36,220 bases of DNA from Bacteroidales bacterium M2. GTDB taxonomy: Bacteria; Bacteroidota; Bacteroidia; Bacteroidales; Muribaculaceae. This document shows positions 25,822 through 34,263 of the stretch, piece by piece. The first letter of the stretch is position 1, and every line of letters begins with the position of its first letter. The DNA is taken from the NCBI GenBank assembly GCA_001689415.1, contig LUJM01000003.1, positions 350 to 36,569 of the forward strand, read 5' to 3'. The notes under the pieces were generated by a model. It was not told where the DNA came from, searched no databases, and was given only the letters and a program-made list of their open reading frames with translations. The position numbers and the translations under genes are program-made.

Positions 25822-26787
25822 TTAGTTACCCGGGGTGAATCTGTTGTCCCAGAGGTCTACGGTCTGTCGCAACAAAATCGTGTCGGGGGTTGATTCACAG
25901 CTTCCAAGGTATTTCCTGCAGTTGCTTATTATATATCTGCCAAGGGCAATACTGCCTTCTTCGAGTATTCGAGGCAGTTCTTCCAAGCGTTCAATCACAT
26001 AGAGCAGGGTAGAGCGGTAGGTCTTTTCTTTTTCGTTGATTATCAAGTGGCTGAATTCATCTCTGATTAACTTTACACGCACTTCGAAGTCGTGTTTGAG
26101 TTTCGATTTGTAAATGCCTTTGAATTTAAACTTCATCTCCTCGATGCGGTGTAGGGCTTCGGTGCATTCTGTTTTGTTGCCGTCCTTGGCTGCACTGCGC
26201 AATTCGGTTTCGGCCTTGACGAATTTCTCAATGATAACATAATTATCGTAAGCGATTTTAAGCATCGTCAGGTCGGCATTGCCTTGTATTGAGCTAAATA
26301 CTACCTTGCGTTGGTCTTCGGGTAAAAGTGTGATTGCAACAAAAGCATCTATCAACTTGCGCTTGTGCGTCAGCCTTTGGCTTGTCTTGTCATCGCAAAA
26401 ACTCATGTGAGAGTATATTGCTTCGGCTTTCTTGACAAAATTTTCGGACTGATCGCTAAGTCCTTGCATTAAATAAATCTTGGCGCTGTCGAGCAACTGG
26501 TTGATTTTTGCGGATTTGGTGTCGGAAATTTCATGGCTGTGCAATAATTTCATCTTGTGGCGGTCACGGCTGTCGAGAACTTCGCTGTAAGATTCGGGAG
26601 TGCTGGTAACATGCCATGCGCAACACATAGGACAATAGTAGCTGCGTATCGGTGCCCGACCGGATTCTTCTAAAATTTCATCGGTGTTGTACTTCAAAAA
26701 ACGGTTAGCCTTTCCTTCTGTAGGGAATTGCATCTTTGGCCTCTGGCATGCAGGGCAGAAAATTAGTTTTTTCGTTGTTGGTTTCAT
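25822..26787 (-). CDS. zinc-ribbon protein of unknown function, partner of the NADAR gene
   Basis: The 321-residue protein starts with a likely zinc ribbon: Cys11-Pro-Ala-Cys14 and, after 37 residues, Cys52-Pro-Met-Cys55 (SYYCPMCCAWHVTS). The spacing and the RSYYCPxC-x-WH-T ending recall small zinc-ribbon proteins common in phage and mobile DNA of Bacteroidetes. The rest (about 75-321) is highly charged, Lys/Glu-rich and predicted helical, with long stretches that could form coiled coils (KAETELRSAAKDGNK, RIEEMKFKFKGIYKSK). I do not recognise a catalytic motif, signal peptide or membrane segment. It is the first gene of a two-gene unit with the NADAR protein and may bind nucleic acid or the partner. 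No clear promoter was found in the AT-rich 170-base gap upstream. Confidence 0.7.
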   Translation of the reverse strand: MKPTTKKLIFCPACQRPKMQFPTEGKANRFLKYNTDEILEESGRAPIRSYYCPMCCAWHVTSTPESYSEVLDSRDRHKMKLLHSHEISDTKSAKINQLLDSAKIYLMQGLSDQSENFVKKAEAIYSHMSFCDDKTSQRLTHKRKLIDAFVAITLLPEDQRKVVFSSIQGNADLTMLKIAYDNYVIIEKFVKAETELRSAAKDGNKTECTEALHRIEEMKFKFKGIYKSKLKHDFEVRVKLIRDEFSHLIINEKEKTYRSTLLYVIERLEELPRILEEGSIALGRYIISNCRKYLGSCESTPDTILLRQTVDLWDNRFTPGN

Positions 26788-26957
26788 GTAATATATTTTT
26801 TAAATTCAATTTATATACGCATGTTTTTAGATTTATCTTCTTAGATTTTTGATGTTAAATAAAAAATTGCGAAATTAGCGCAAAATATCATATTGTGATA
26901 GCACATAATGGACGATTGAGTGTTTACTCTTTAGACCATGTTTTAATACTTAAGATT

Positions 26958-27419
26958 ATGAATGTAGGAGATAAAATTCCCGCGGTTCTTGGCGTAGACC
27001 AGAACGGCAACGAAGTGAAAGCATCAGATTTTGCAGGGCACAAACTTGTACTCTACAGTTATCCCAAAGCCAATACAAGCGGTTGTACTGCCGAGGCATG
27101 CTCGCTCGAGGCGCACAAGGGCGAACTCGAGGCGGCGGGTTATAAAATAGTAGGTGTGAGCAAAGATAAGGTAGAAGCGCAGAAGAAGTTTGCCGATGCC
27201 CACGGGCTCTCTTTTCCTCTCATTGCCGATACCGACACTCACTTGCTGCAAGAACTTGGATGCTGGGGCGAAAAGGTGGCTTGCGGACGCAAGACCGTTG
27301 GCATTATCCGTACTACCTATCTCGTTGACGAGAACGGTGTCATTACCCATATCTTCGGCCCGAAAGACATCAAGACCAAGATTCATGCCGAGCAGATTCT
27401 CAACTATCTAAAGTCGTAG
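26958..27419 (+). CDS. bcp: thioredoxin-dependent peroxiredoxin, Bcp/PrxQ type
   Basis: From the ATG at 26958 the protein has 153 residues, normal for Bcp. It reduces hydrogen peroxide and organic peroxides in the cytoplasm using thioredoxin. The peroxidatic Cys43 and resolving Cys48 lie in YPKANTSGCTAEACSLEA, five residues apart as in atypical 2-Cys PrxQ; the usual TPGCT reads TSGCT. SKDKVEAQKKFADAHGLSFPLIADTD and RTTYLVDENGVITHIF are further family segments. The frame is open upstream to 26895, but the extra 21 residues do not resemble the family and the true start MNVGDKIP fits it. A ZIP transporter gene begins 4 bases after the stop, so the two form an operon. Confidence 0.95.
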   Translation: MNVGDKIPAVLGVDQNGNEVKASDFAGHKLVLYSYPKANTSGCTAEACSLEAHKGELEAAGYKIVGVSKDKVEAQKKFADAHGLSFPLIADTDTHLLQELGCWGEKVACGRKTVGIIRTTYLVDENGVITHIFGPKDIKTKIHAEQILNYLKS

Positions 27420-27422
27420 CAT

Positions 27423-28181
27423 TTGAGCAATATATGGATTAGCGTAGCCGGTATATTCGGGGCCTCGGTTCTTGGCTCCGTCCTTGGTTTTGGAGTCAAA
27501 GCATTGCCTCATAAATGGAACGACGCCCTACTTGGATATGCGGCAGGTGTCATGCTGTCGGCATCAACACTCGGGCTTATAGTTCCTGGATTCGAGGACT
27601 CCGACCCGAGTATGTGGTGGCTTGTCGCTATCGCCGTCTTATGCGGTGCGGTATTTCTGAATCTTCTCGATTTTGTGACACCGCACCTGCATCATATCAC
27701 CGGTCTTGATGCCGAAGAACATCATAACAACGCTTCGCTCAACAAGGTGATGCTGTTTGTCTTGGCTATAGCCCTGCATAAATTCCCCGAGGGCATGGCA
27801 GCAGGTGTGAGTATGAGCGATACCGGACAAGAAACCGTGGGGTGGACAGTGTCGGTGGCAATCGCATTGCAGAATATTCCCGAGGGTCTTGTCATCATCG
27901 CGCCATTGCTTGTTGCCGGAGTATCGCGTGCGCGTACATTTATAATAGCCTTGTCGATAGCGCTCCTCGAAGCGGCCGGCGTATGGGCAGGATATGCTGT
28001 CGGACAGGCTCTTACGCAAGTGCTTCCCTATCTGCTTGCCGCTGCCGGCGGCGCCATGCTGTATGTGACATCCGACGAAATGATACCCGAAACCCACGCG
28101 CACGGCTATCAGAAGCAGGCTACATACGCCCTTCTGCTCGGTTTCATTACACTCGTTATTATCGATTTATATTTGGCCTAA
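27423..28181 (+). CDS. ZIP-family divalent metal transporter
   Basis: The 252-residue inner-membrane protein has about eight hydrophobic segments. The paired metal-site motifs of ZIP transporters are present: ALHKFPEGMAAGVSM with His119 and Glu123, and ALQNIPEGLVII with Asn151 and Glu154. A His-rich loop (HLHHITGLDAEEHHNN, about 88-103) precedes them. Family members (ZupT-like) import zinc and sometimes iron or manganese; the preferred metal is not visible. The only start that keeps the first membrane segment is TTG at 27423, 4 bases after the bcp stop; no in-frame ATG occurs before Met44. Its place after bcp suggests co-expression, perhaps in oxidative stress, but no regulator site was identified. 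Confidence 0.88.
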   Translation: MSNIWISVAGIFGASVLGSVLGFGVKALPHKWNDALLGYAAGVMLSASTLGLIVPGFEDSDPSMWWLVAIAVLCGAVFLNLLDFVTPHLHHITGLDAEEHHNNASLNKVMLFVLAIALHKFPEGMAAGVSMSDTGQETVGWTVSVAIALQNIPEGLVIIAPLLVAGVSRARTFIIALSIALLEAAGVWAGYAVGQALTQVLPYLLAAAGGAMLYVTSDEMIPETHAHGYQKQATYALLLGFITLVIIDLYLA

Positions 28182-28213
28182 TCGTAAAAAAATGCCAAAA
28201 AGAAGGCCGAAAA

Positions 28214-28244
28214 TTGATTTATAAAAATTTAAGTGTTAATTTTG
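28214..28244 (+). promoter_or_regulatory. promoter of the trigger factor gene
   Basis: TTG at 28214-28216, 20 bases, then TAATTTTG at 28237-28244, a good match to the Bacteroidetes pattern. The leader would be about 58 bases. Confidence 0.65.
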
Positions 28245-28306
28245 CAACTTGAAATGCCAAAAAGCGTTTTAACTATCAGAATAACCCATAAAGAACATCA
28301 TAACTA

Positions 28307-29698
28307 ATGGACGTAACACTCGAAAAAAATGGTGAGCTCGAAGGCGTCATTGTAGTCAAGCTCGTTGAAGATGATTACAAGGCACGCGTAAAGAACGAAC
28401 TCAAAGAAATCGGTCAGAAGCGCCAGATTCCCGGATTCCGCCCCGGTCATATCGATATGGCTCAGCTGAAGAAACGTTTCGGTAAAGAAGTAAAAGCTCA
28501 TGTACTCAATGACGTAGCTTCTGATGCCGTATTCAAATATATCGAAGACAACAAACTCGACCTTCTCAGTCAGCCCCTTCCTCTGGTTGAAGAGGAATTC
28601 GACCTCGACAGCACCGATTTCGTATTCAAATACGAAGTAGGTCTTGCTCCTGCGCTCGACATGAAGTTCGACCAGAGCGTTGAACTCGACTACTACAACA
28701 TCGCAGTAAGCGAGGATATGATCACCGAGCAGGATAAAGCTCTCCGCAACCAGGCCGGCGAGCAGGTTCCCGCACAGGAATATGCTGAACGTGCCCTCGT
28801 GAAAGGTGCTATCAAGCAGCTCGACGCCGAAGGTAACGTGAAAGAAGGCGGTATCGAGGTTGAAGACGGTATCCTGGCTCCCTTCCACTTCTCATCGAAA
28901 GAGGAAGCTGCTAAATTCGAAGGTACCAAGGTTGGCGACGTTATCGTATTCGATCCCTTCGCTACTTGCGACGGCAACGAGGCAGAAATCGCTTCGATGC
29001 TCCACATCGACCGTGATAAAGTAGAAGAAGCCCGCGGCAACTTCCAGATCACAATCGCCGAGTTTATCGTACACAAACCTGCCGAACTCGGTCAGGAATT
29101 CTACGACAAAGTATTCGGTGCAGACAACGTACACAACGAAGAGGAATACCACGCCCGCTTGAGCGAAATGATTGCTCAGGCTCTCCAGCCCAACAGCCGT
29201 CAGCTCTTCGCCCGCATGGCCGAGGATTACCTCATGGAAACCTACGGCGCCAACATGCAGCTGCCTGTTGAGTTCCTCAAGAAATTCCTTGCCCGTACAA
29301 ACAGCGAGCTCAAGCCCGAAGACGTAGCTGGCGAACTCGAGCGTGCAACCCCCGGTATCAAGTGGGAAATCATCGAGAACAAGGCTGCCGAGACTCTTGA
29401 AGTGAAGGTTACCGAAGAAGATGTAAAAGCATTTGCTCACTCGCTTGCTATTCAGCAGCTCCAGAGCTATGGTATGGCTCACATGGCCGACCAAATGGCT
29501 GACTACCTCGCTGAAAACATCCTCAAGGACAAAGAACAGCGTCAGCGCATCGTGCGCCAGGCCTTCAACGGCAAGCTTATCAACACTATCCACAATGTGA
29601 TTAAGCTCAACGAGAAGACCGTAAGCATCGACGAATTCCGCGCACTTGTTGACACCCTCAACAACGCCAGCGGTGCAGCAGTCGCAGCCGAAGAGTAA
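28307..29698 (+). CDS. tig: trigger factor, ribosome-associated chaperone
   Basis: A 463-residue cytoplasmic chaperone that binds nascent chains at the ribosomal exit tunnel. The ribosome-binding loop is IPGFRPGHID (residues 41-50), close to the GFRxGxxP signature with the last Pro replaced by Asp. The N-terminal domain spans about 1-115; the middle region (about 150-250) corresponds to the PPIase domain but is divergent, as in other Bacteroidetes; the C-terminal helical arms follow (about 260-440). The tail is Ala/Glu-rich. Codons are strongly biased towards C-ending forms, in line with high expression. It is monocistronic, with a clear promoter and terminator. Confidence 0.93.
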   Translation: MDVTLEKNGELEGVIVVKLVEDDYKARVKNELKEIGQKRQIPGFRPGHIDMAQLKKRFGKEVKAHVLNDVASDAVFKYIEDNKLDLLSQPLPLVEEEFDLDSTDFVFKYEVGLAPALDMKFDQSVELDYYNIAVSEDMITEQDKALRNQAGEQVPAQEYAERALVKGAIKQLDAEGNVKEGGIEVEDGILAPFHFSSKEEAAKFEGTKVGDVIVFDPFATCDGNEAEIASMLHIDRDKVEEARGNFQITIAEFIVHKPAELGQEFYDKVFGADNVHNEEEYHARLSEMIAQALQPNSRQLFARMAEDYLMETYGANMQLPVEFLKKFLARTNSELKPEDVAGELERATPGIKWEIIENKAAETLEVKVTEEDVKAFAHSLAIQQLQSYGMAHMADQMADYLAENILKDKEQRQRIVRQAFNGKLINTIHNVIKLNEKTVSIDEFRALVDTLNNASGAAVAAEE

Positions 29699-29722
29699 TC
29701 GTACTCATAAATAATATAGAGT

Positions 29723-29768
29723 CCTGCAGATTGGCAAAATTATGGCCGGTCTGCAGGTCTTTTTTTTG
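29723..29768 (+). terminator. terminator of tig
   Basis: CCTGCAGA (29723-29730) pairs with TCTGCAGG (29750-29757), extended inward by wobble and GGC-GCC pairing, and is followed by a run of T. Confidence 0.85.
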
Positions 29769-29872
29769 TTTTGGCACGGCAAAATAGTCGTCGGATACAG
29801 GTGATAGAACAATAAAAACACAATTAACGAAAAATTTCTGCAATAACTCTATGTTAATTCAGATAAAATGTA

Positions 29873-29880
29873 TAATTTTG
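29873..29880 (+). promoter_or_regulatory. -7 box for the lactaldehyde reductase gene
   Basis: TAATTTTG fits TAnnTTTG; no -33 TTTG is seen at 19-21 bases, which would be compatible with activator dependence. The leader would be about 36 bases. Confidence 0.45.
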
Positions 29881-29920
29881 CCGAAAAGTAATATTTATCG
29901 AAGTAACTAATAAAATCATC

Positions 29921-31075
29921 ATGATTAATCGTTTTATCCTCAATGAGGTGTCTTATTTTGGCCCGGGTGCCCGCAAGATGCTTCCCGAAGCAATTCTGCG
30001 CATGGAAAAGAAAAAAGCACTTGTAGTAACAGACCCCGGACTGATTAAATTCGGTGTTGCCAAAATGGTGACAGATGTACTCGACGAGGCTGGCATTGCT
30101 TATGAAATTTTCAGCGATGTAAAACCAAACCCCACAGTTACGAATGTTACTAACGGTATCGAGGCTTTCCGCAAGGCCGAAGCCGATGTGATTGTTGCAA
30201 TCGGCGGTGGTTCGTCTATCGATACTGCAAAGGGTATCGGTATCGTAATCAGCAATCCTGATTTTGCCGACATCGTTTCGCTCGAGGGTTGCGCACCTAC
30301 AAAGCACAAGAGTGTGCCTATTATCGCACTCCCGACAACAGCCGGTACTGCTGCCGAGACCACTATCAACTATGTGATCATCGACGAGGAGAAACAGAAG
30401 AAAATGGTATGCGTTGACCCCAACGATATCCCTGCTGTAGCCATTATCGATGCCGAACTGATGTACAGCCTTCCCAAGAGCCTTACAGCTGCTACCGGTA
30501 TGGACGCCCTTACCCACGCTATCGAAGGCTATATCACCAAGGCCGCATGGGAAATGTCGGATATGTTCGAGATCGAAGCTGTCAGGATGATTGCCCGCTA
30601 CCTTCCCGTAGCAGTAGAGGAGCCCTCTAATGCCGATGCTCGCAACGGTATGGCAGTAGCTCAGTATATTGCCGGTATGGCATTCAGCAACGTAGGCCTT
30701 GGCCTCGTACACGGTATGGCTCACCCCATGGGTTCGCTCTTCGATGTTCCCCACGGTGTAGCTAATGCGCTCCTTCTCCCCACTGTGATGCGTTTCAACA
30801 AAGAGAAATGCCTCGACAAATATCCCTCAATCGCACGCGCCATGGGCGTTAACATCGACGGTATGACAGCCGAGCAGGCTTCGGATGCCGCATGCGAAGC
30901 CGTACAGGCTCTCGCCATCAAAGTTGGTATTCCTCAGCACCTGTCGGAACTCGGTATAACCGAAAACGACATACCTCGTCTGGCCGAGCAAGCTCTCGCC
31001 GATGTCTGCACCCCGGGCAACCCCCGCGAGGTTACACTCGAGCAGATCACAGAACTCTACAAATCGGTACTCTGA
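29921..31075 (+). CDS. fucO: L-lactaldehyde reductase (1,2-propanediol oxidoreductase), iron-dependent
   Basis: The 384-residue group III alcohol dehydrogenase reduces L-lactaldehyde to L-1,2-propanediol with NADH, the last step of anaerobic rhamnose or fucose breakdown. The nucleotide-binding motif GGGSSIDTAKGIG is at about 95-107. The iron ligands are Asp195 and His199 (MDALTHAIEGY), His264 (HGMAHPMG) and His278 (FDVPHGV), matching E. coli FucO almost residue for residue. It lies upstream of the rhamnose operon on the same strand but has its own -7 box and a perfect terminator hairpin, so it seems a separate unit; in B. thetaiotaomicron the equivalent gene (rhaO) is part of the rhamnose operon. 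Action on fucose-derived lactaldehyde is also likely. Confidence 0.92.
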   Translation: MINRFILNEVSYFGPGARKMLPEAILRMEKKKALVVTDPGLIKFGVAKMVTDVLDEAGIAYEIFSDVKPNPTVTNVTNGIEAFRKAEADVIVAIGGGSSIDTAKGIGIVISNPDFADIVSLEGCAPTKHKSVPIIALPTTAGTAAETTINYVIIDEEKQKKMVCVDPNDIPAVAIIDAELMYSLPKSLTAATGMDALTHAIEGYITKAAWEMSDMFEIEAVRMIARYLPVAVEEPSNADARNGMAVAQYIAGMAFSNVGLGLVHGMAHPMGSLFDVPHGVANALLLPTVMRFNKEKCLDKYPSIARAMGVNIDGMTAEQASDAACEAVQALAIKVGIPQHLSELGITENDIPRLAEQALADVCTPGNPREVTLEQITELYKSVL

Positions 31076-31141
31076 TTTCTGTGCCCCATGCCGGGCAGAG
31101 GCAAGAATATTGCCTTGATTAGAAACATATGATATACCTTT

Positions 31142-31181
31142 ACGGGTTGGAGAATGCTAATATTCTCCAACCCGTTGTTTT
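31142..31181 (+). terminator. terminator of fucO
   Basis: ACGGGTTGGAGAAT (31142-31155) and ATTCTCCAACCCGT (31162-31175) form a perfect 14-base stem with a 6-base loop, followed by TGTTTTT. Confidence 0.85.
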
Positions 31182-31221
31182 TGGAAAAGGGGTTTCGATG
31201 CTATTGCGGCTCTTTGTTGAT

Positions 31222-31250
31222 TTGTTGCAAACAGGTGTGTATTGTTGCAA
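31222..31250 (+). promoter_or_regulatory. direct repeat upstream of rhaB, possible activator site
   Basis: TTGTTGCAA occurs at 31222-31230 and again at 31242-31250, 20 bases (about two turns) apart on the same face of the helix. Direct repeats at this spacing are typical of AraC-family activators, the class to which Bacteroides RhaR belongs. The site lies about 80 bases before the predicted -7 box. Assignment to RhaR is inference. Confidence 0.4.
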
Positions 31251-31331
31251 CTTGGCTTGTATAGAGGCCGGCTGGAACAAAATATACAATAAATGAAACG
31301 TAAAAGTAATCATAGAAAGCATAGTCGGCAG

Positions 31332-31339
31332 TAATTTTG
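31332..31339 (+). promoter_or_regulatory. -7 box of the rhamnose operon
   Basis: TAATTTTG fits TAnnTTTG and lies 28 bases before the rhaB ATG; no -33 TTTG is present at the right distance, as expected of an activator-dependent promoter. Confidence 0.5.
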
Positions 31340-31367
31340 TGGATAAATCATCAACCTGCGACCAATC

Positions 31368-32849
31368 ATGAAACACCAATTTCTTGCCGTCGATCTCGGC
31401 GCAACCAGCGGACGTACAGTCCTTGGCACAGTGACCGGCGACGAAGTCTCTATTACAGAGCTATCCAGATTCGGCCACGATATAGTAAGCATGGGTAACC
31501 ATCTTTACTGGGATTTTCCGCATCTTTACAACGAAATAGAAAAGGCCCTTGCGATGCTTGCAGCGCAGGGCATTACTCCTACATCGATAGGTATCGATAC
31601 CTGGGGTGTCGACATCGTATGCTTTGGTAGCGACGGTCTGCCACTTGCAAATCCGTTCAGCTACCGCGACCCCCATACTACCGACGAGCCGATGCGCTAC
31701 TTCAATGAATGTATGCCCAGCGACCGCGTCTACGACCTCACCGGCATACAGGTGATGAATTTCAACACCCTCTTCCAGCTGTCGGCAATGCGCCGCGACG
31801 GCAATTCGTCGCTCGCTGCAGCCAAGCGTATTATGTTCCTGCCGGATGCCTTGAGCTACCTGCTGTGCGGTATAGAGGTCACGGAGTATACAATCGCTTC
31901 TACATCTCAGCTACTCAATCCCAACACCCGTAAAATCGAACCTCAACTACTCAAGACCCTCGGTCTTGAAGCCGATATCTTCCCTCCCTTGGTGATGCCT
32001 GCTACAGTGATAGGCCGTCTTACACCTGCTGTAAGCCGCCGTACCGGCATGGCTCAGATTCCTGTGATTTCCGTTGCCGGTCACGACACCGCATCGGCAG
32101 TTGCTGCAATTCCGGCCACAGAAAAAGGGTTTGCATACCTCAGCAGCGGCACTTGGAGTCTTATGGGTATCGAAGTTGCCAATCCTATTATCAATGATGA
32201 TAGCTGTGTGGCAAACTTCACCAACGAAGGCGGTGTAGACGGTACAACCCGATTCCTCAAAAATATATGTGGCATGTGGCTGCTTGAATGCTGCCGCAAC
32301 GAATGGGAGCAGCAGGGGCTGCCTACCGATTTCGATACGCTGTTTGCACAGTTCGACGCTGTCGAAGACCCCATGCGCACTATTATATTCCCTGATGCGG
32401 CCGACTTTGCAAGCCCGGTTTCGATGCTCGAGGCTATCCGCAATTATTGCCGTAACTCCAACCAGCCGGTACCTCAGACTCAGGGCGAGTTTACGGCATG
32501 TATTCTCGTCAGCCTCGCTCTGCGCTACCGCCAGGTTATGGGCATGATGAGCAAGTTCTCGCCGTTCCCCATCGAGCGACTTCATATTATCGGTGGTGGT
32601 TCGCGCAATCACCGACTCAATCAGATGACAGCCGATGTGCTCCAGATGCCTGTAGTTGCCGGTCCGGTAGAATGCACCGCCCTGGGCAATGTAATGCTTC
32701 AGGCTAAGGCTGCCGGTGTTGTTGCAACACTCGATCAGATGCGTCAGGTAATCCGTAAATCGGTCGAACTCAAAGAGTTTACGCCCGTATCCGACGCCAA
32801 GGCAAAATGGGACGAAGCTTACAGCCGTTTCCTGGTACTACCTAAATGA
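31368..32849 (+). CDS. rhaB: L-rhamnulokinase
   Basis: The 493-residue FGGY-family kinase phosphorylates L-rhamnulose at O1 with ATP. The N-terminal phosphate-binding segment FLAVDLGATSGRTVLG, the WGVDIVCFG and SVAGHDTASAVAA motifs, the YLSSGTWSLMGIE segment and the C-terminal adenosine motif IIGGGSRNHRLNQMTAD are all present. Length matches RhaB (about 480-490). It is the first gene of the rhamnose operon (rhaK in Bacteroides naming), followed 33 bases later by the isomerase gene. Its codon use is less C-biased than that of the three genes downstream. Confidence 0.95.
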   Translation: MKHQFLAVDLGATSGRTVLGTVTGDEVSITELSRFGHDIVSMGNHLYWDFPHLYNEIEKALAMLAAQGITPTSIGIDTWGVDIVCFGSDGLPLANPFSYRDPHTTDEPMRYFNECMPSDRVYDLTGIQVMNFNTLFQLSAMRRDGNSSLAAAKRIMFLPDALSYLLCGIEVTEYTIASTSQLLNPNTRKIEPQLLKTLGLEADIFPPLVMPATVIGRLTPAVSRRTGMAQIPVISVAGHDTASAVAAIPATEKGFAYLSSGTWSLMGIEVANPIINDDSCVANFTNEGGVDGTTRFLKNICGMWLLECCRNEWEQQGLPTDFDTLFAQFDAVEDPMRTIIFPDAADFASPVSMLEAIRNYCRNSNQPVPQTQGEFTACILVSLALRYRQVMGMMSKFSPFPIERLHIIGGGSRNHRLNQMTADVLQMPVVAGPVECTALGNVMLQAKAAGVVATLDQMRQVIRKSVELKEFTPVSDAKAKWDEAYSRFLVLPK

Positions 32850-32882
32850 TAAATACTTTAAATATAAAATACCCAATTCAAC

Positions 32883-34136
32883 ATGAAAGAAGAACTTATC
32901 AAGAAAGCCTATGAGATAGCTCGTGAACGCTATGCAGCCATCGGTGTCGACACCGACAAGGTACTCGAACAAATGCAGGATTTCCACCTGTCGATGCACT
33001 GCTGGCAGGCCGACGACGTGGCCGGCTTCGAAAACCAGGGCGGCAGCCTCACCGGCGGCATCCAGGTCAACGGCAACTATCCCGGCAAGGCCCGCAATAT
33101 CGACGAGCTCCGCGCCGACGTGCTCTACGCCATGAGCCTCATCCCCGGCAAGCACCGTCTCAACCTCCACGAGATTTACGGTGACTTCGGCGGCAAGTTC
33201 GTTGACCGTGACCAGGTTACCCCCGAGCACTTCCAGAGCTGGATCGACTGGGGCCGTGCAAACGACATCAAGCTCGACTTCAACTCTACCTCGTTCTCTC
33301 ACCCCAAGAGCGGCGACCTGTCGCTCTCCAACCCCGACAAGGGCATCCGCGACTTCTGGATTGAGCACAGCAAGCGTTGCCGCGCTATCTCGCAGGCAAT
33401 CGGCGAGGCTCAGGGCGACCCCTGTATCATGAACACATGGGTGCACGACGGCAGCAAGGACATCACCGTTAACCGCCTGATGTACCGCGAGCTCCTCAAG
33501 GATTCTCTCGACCAGATCTTCGAGCACCGCTACGACATGATGAAGGACTGCGTTGAATCGAAGGTATTCGGCATCGGCCTGGAGAGCTACACCGTTGGCA
33601 GCAACGACTTCTACACCTCGTACGCCGCCAAGAACGACATGATGATCACCCTCGACACCGGCCACTTCCACCCCACCGAGAGCGTTGCCGACAAGGTGAG
33701 CGCCATGCTGCTGTTCGTTCCCGAACTGATGCTCCACGTGAGCCGTCCTATCCGCTGGGACTCGGACCACGTAACCATTATGGACGACCCCACACTGGAC
33801 CTTTTCAGCGAAATCGTGCGTGCCGACGCCCTCAACCGCGTACACTACGGCCTTGACTACTTCGACGGCACCCTCAACCGCATCGGTGCTTACGTTATCG
33901 GCAGCCGCGCCGCCCAGAAGTGCATGCTCCGCGCCCTTCTCGAGCCCACCGCCAAGATCCGCCAGTACGAGCTCGCCGACCAGCGCTTCCAGCGCCTCGC
34001 CCTCCTCGAGGAGTGCAAGAACCTGCCCTGGAACGCCGTTTACGACATGTTCTGCCTGCGCAACAACGTTCCCGTTGGCGAGACATTCATCCCCGAAATC
34101 GAGAAATACGAGGCCGAGGTTACTTCTAAGCGATAA
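32883..34136 (+). CDS. rhaA: L-rhamnose isomerase
   Basis: This 417-residue TIM-barrel enzyme converts L-rhamnose to L-rhamnulose, using Mn/Zn. Family segments include FHLSMHCWQADDVAGFE, GIQVNGNYPGKARN, the metal-site region GIGLESYTVGSNDFY, LDTGHFHPTESVADK and HVSRPIRWDSDHV. Length is normal (E. coli 419). It is rhaI in Bacteroides naming. Codons are very strongly C-ending, with clearly higher GC than rhaB. It is separated from rhaT by 188 bases that contain two facing copies of the dispersed repeat. Confidence 0.97.
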   Translation: MKEELIKKAYEIARERYAAIGVDTDKVLEQMQDFHLSMHCWQADDVAGFENQGGSLTGGIQVNGNYPGKARNIDELRADVLYAMSLIPGKHRLNLHEIYGDFGGKFVDRDQVTPEHFQSWIDWGRANDIKLDFNSTSFSHPKSGDLSLSNPDKGIRDFWIEHSKRCRAISQAIGEAQGDPCIMNTWVHDGSKDITVNRLMYRELLKDSLDQIFEHRYDMMKDCVESKVFGIGLESYTVGSNDFYTSYAAKNDMMITLDTGHFHPTESVADKVSAMLLFVPELMLHVSRPIRWDSDHVTIMDDPTLDLFSEIVRADALNRVHYGLDYFDGTLNRIGAYVIGSRAAQKCMLRALLEPTAKIRQYELADQRFQRLALLEECKNLPWNAVYDMFCLRNNVPVGETFIPEIEKYEAEVTSKR

Positions 34137-34164
34137 GTTGGCTTAGAACCCCGGTCTATAGTTT

Positions 34165-34185
34165 ATAGTTTAGAGTTTAGATAAT
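34165..34185 (+). repeat. dispersed intergenic repeat, copy B
   Basis: Its 21 bases, ending GTTTAGAGTTTAGATAAT, are identical to 11496-11516. Both copies continue into a similar (A/G)GTTTTT tail. It is the left arm of an inverted pair with 34264-34284. Confidence 0.8.
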
Positions 34186-34263
34186 GGTTTTTGCTGGCCG
34201 TTCTTTATCTTGATATACTGGCCTTACGAGGTCTTTCGAATATTAAAAACGTCAAAAGAAGCT

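Noticed and set aside
26863..26883. TTGCG-N7-CGCAA as an oxidative-stress operator for bcp
   Set aside because: The arms are only five bases, there is no clear promoter next to them, and the match to any known regulator is not convincing.
26895..26957. Longer N-terminus for Bcp
   Set aside because: The extra residues do not match the family, whereas MNVGDKIP is the usual Bcp start.
29849..30754. Open minus-strand frame of 301 codons
   Set aside because: Antisense to fucO, with no domain and a His/Cys-rich composition typical of reverse-strand shadows.
32838..33845. Open minus-strand frame of 335 codons
   Set aside because: Antisense to rhaA; it exists because C-ending codons remove stops on the opposite strand.
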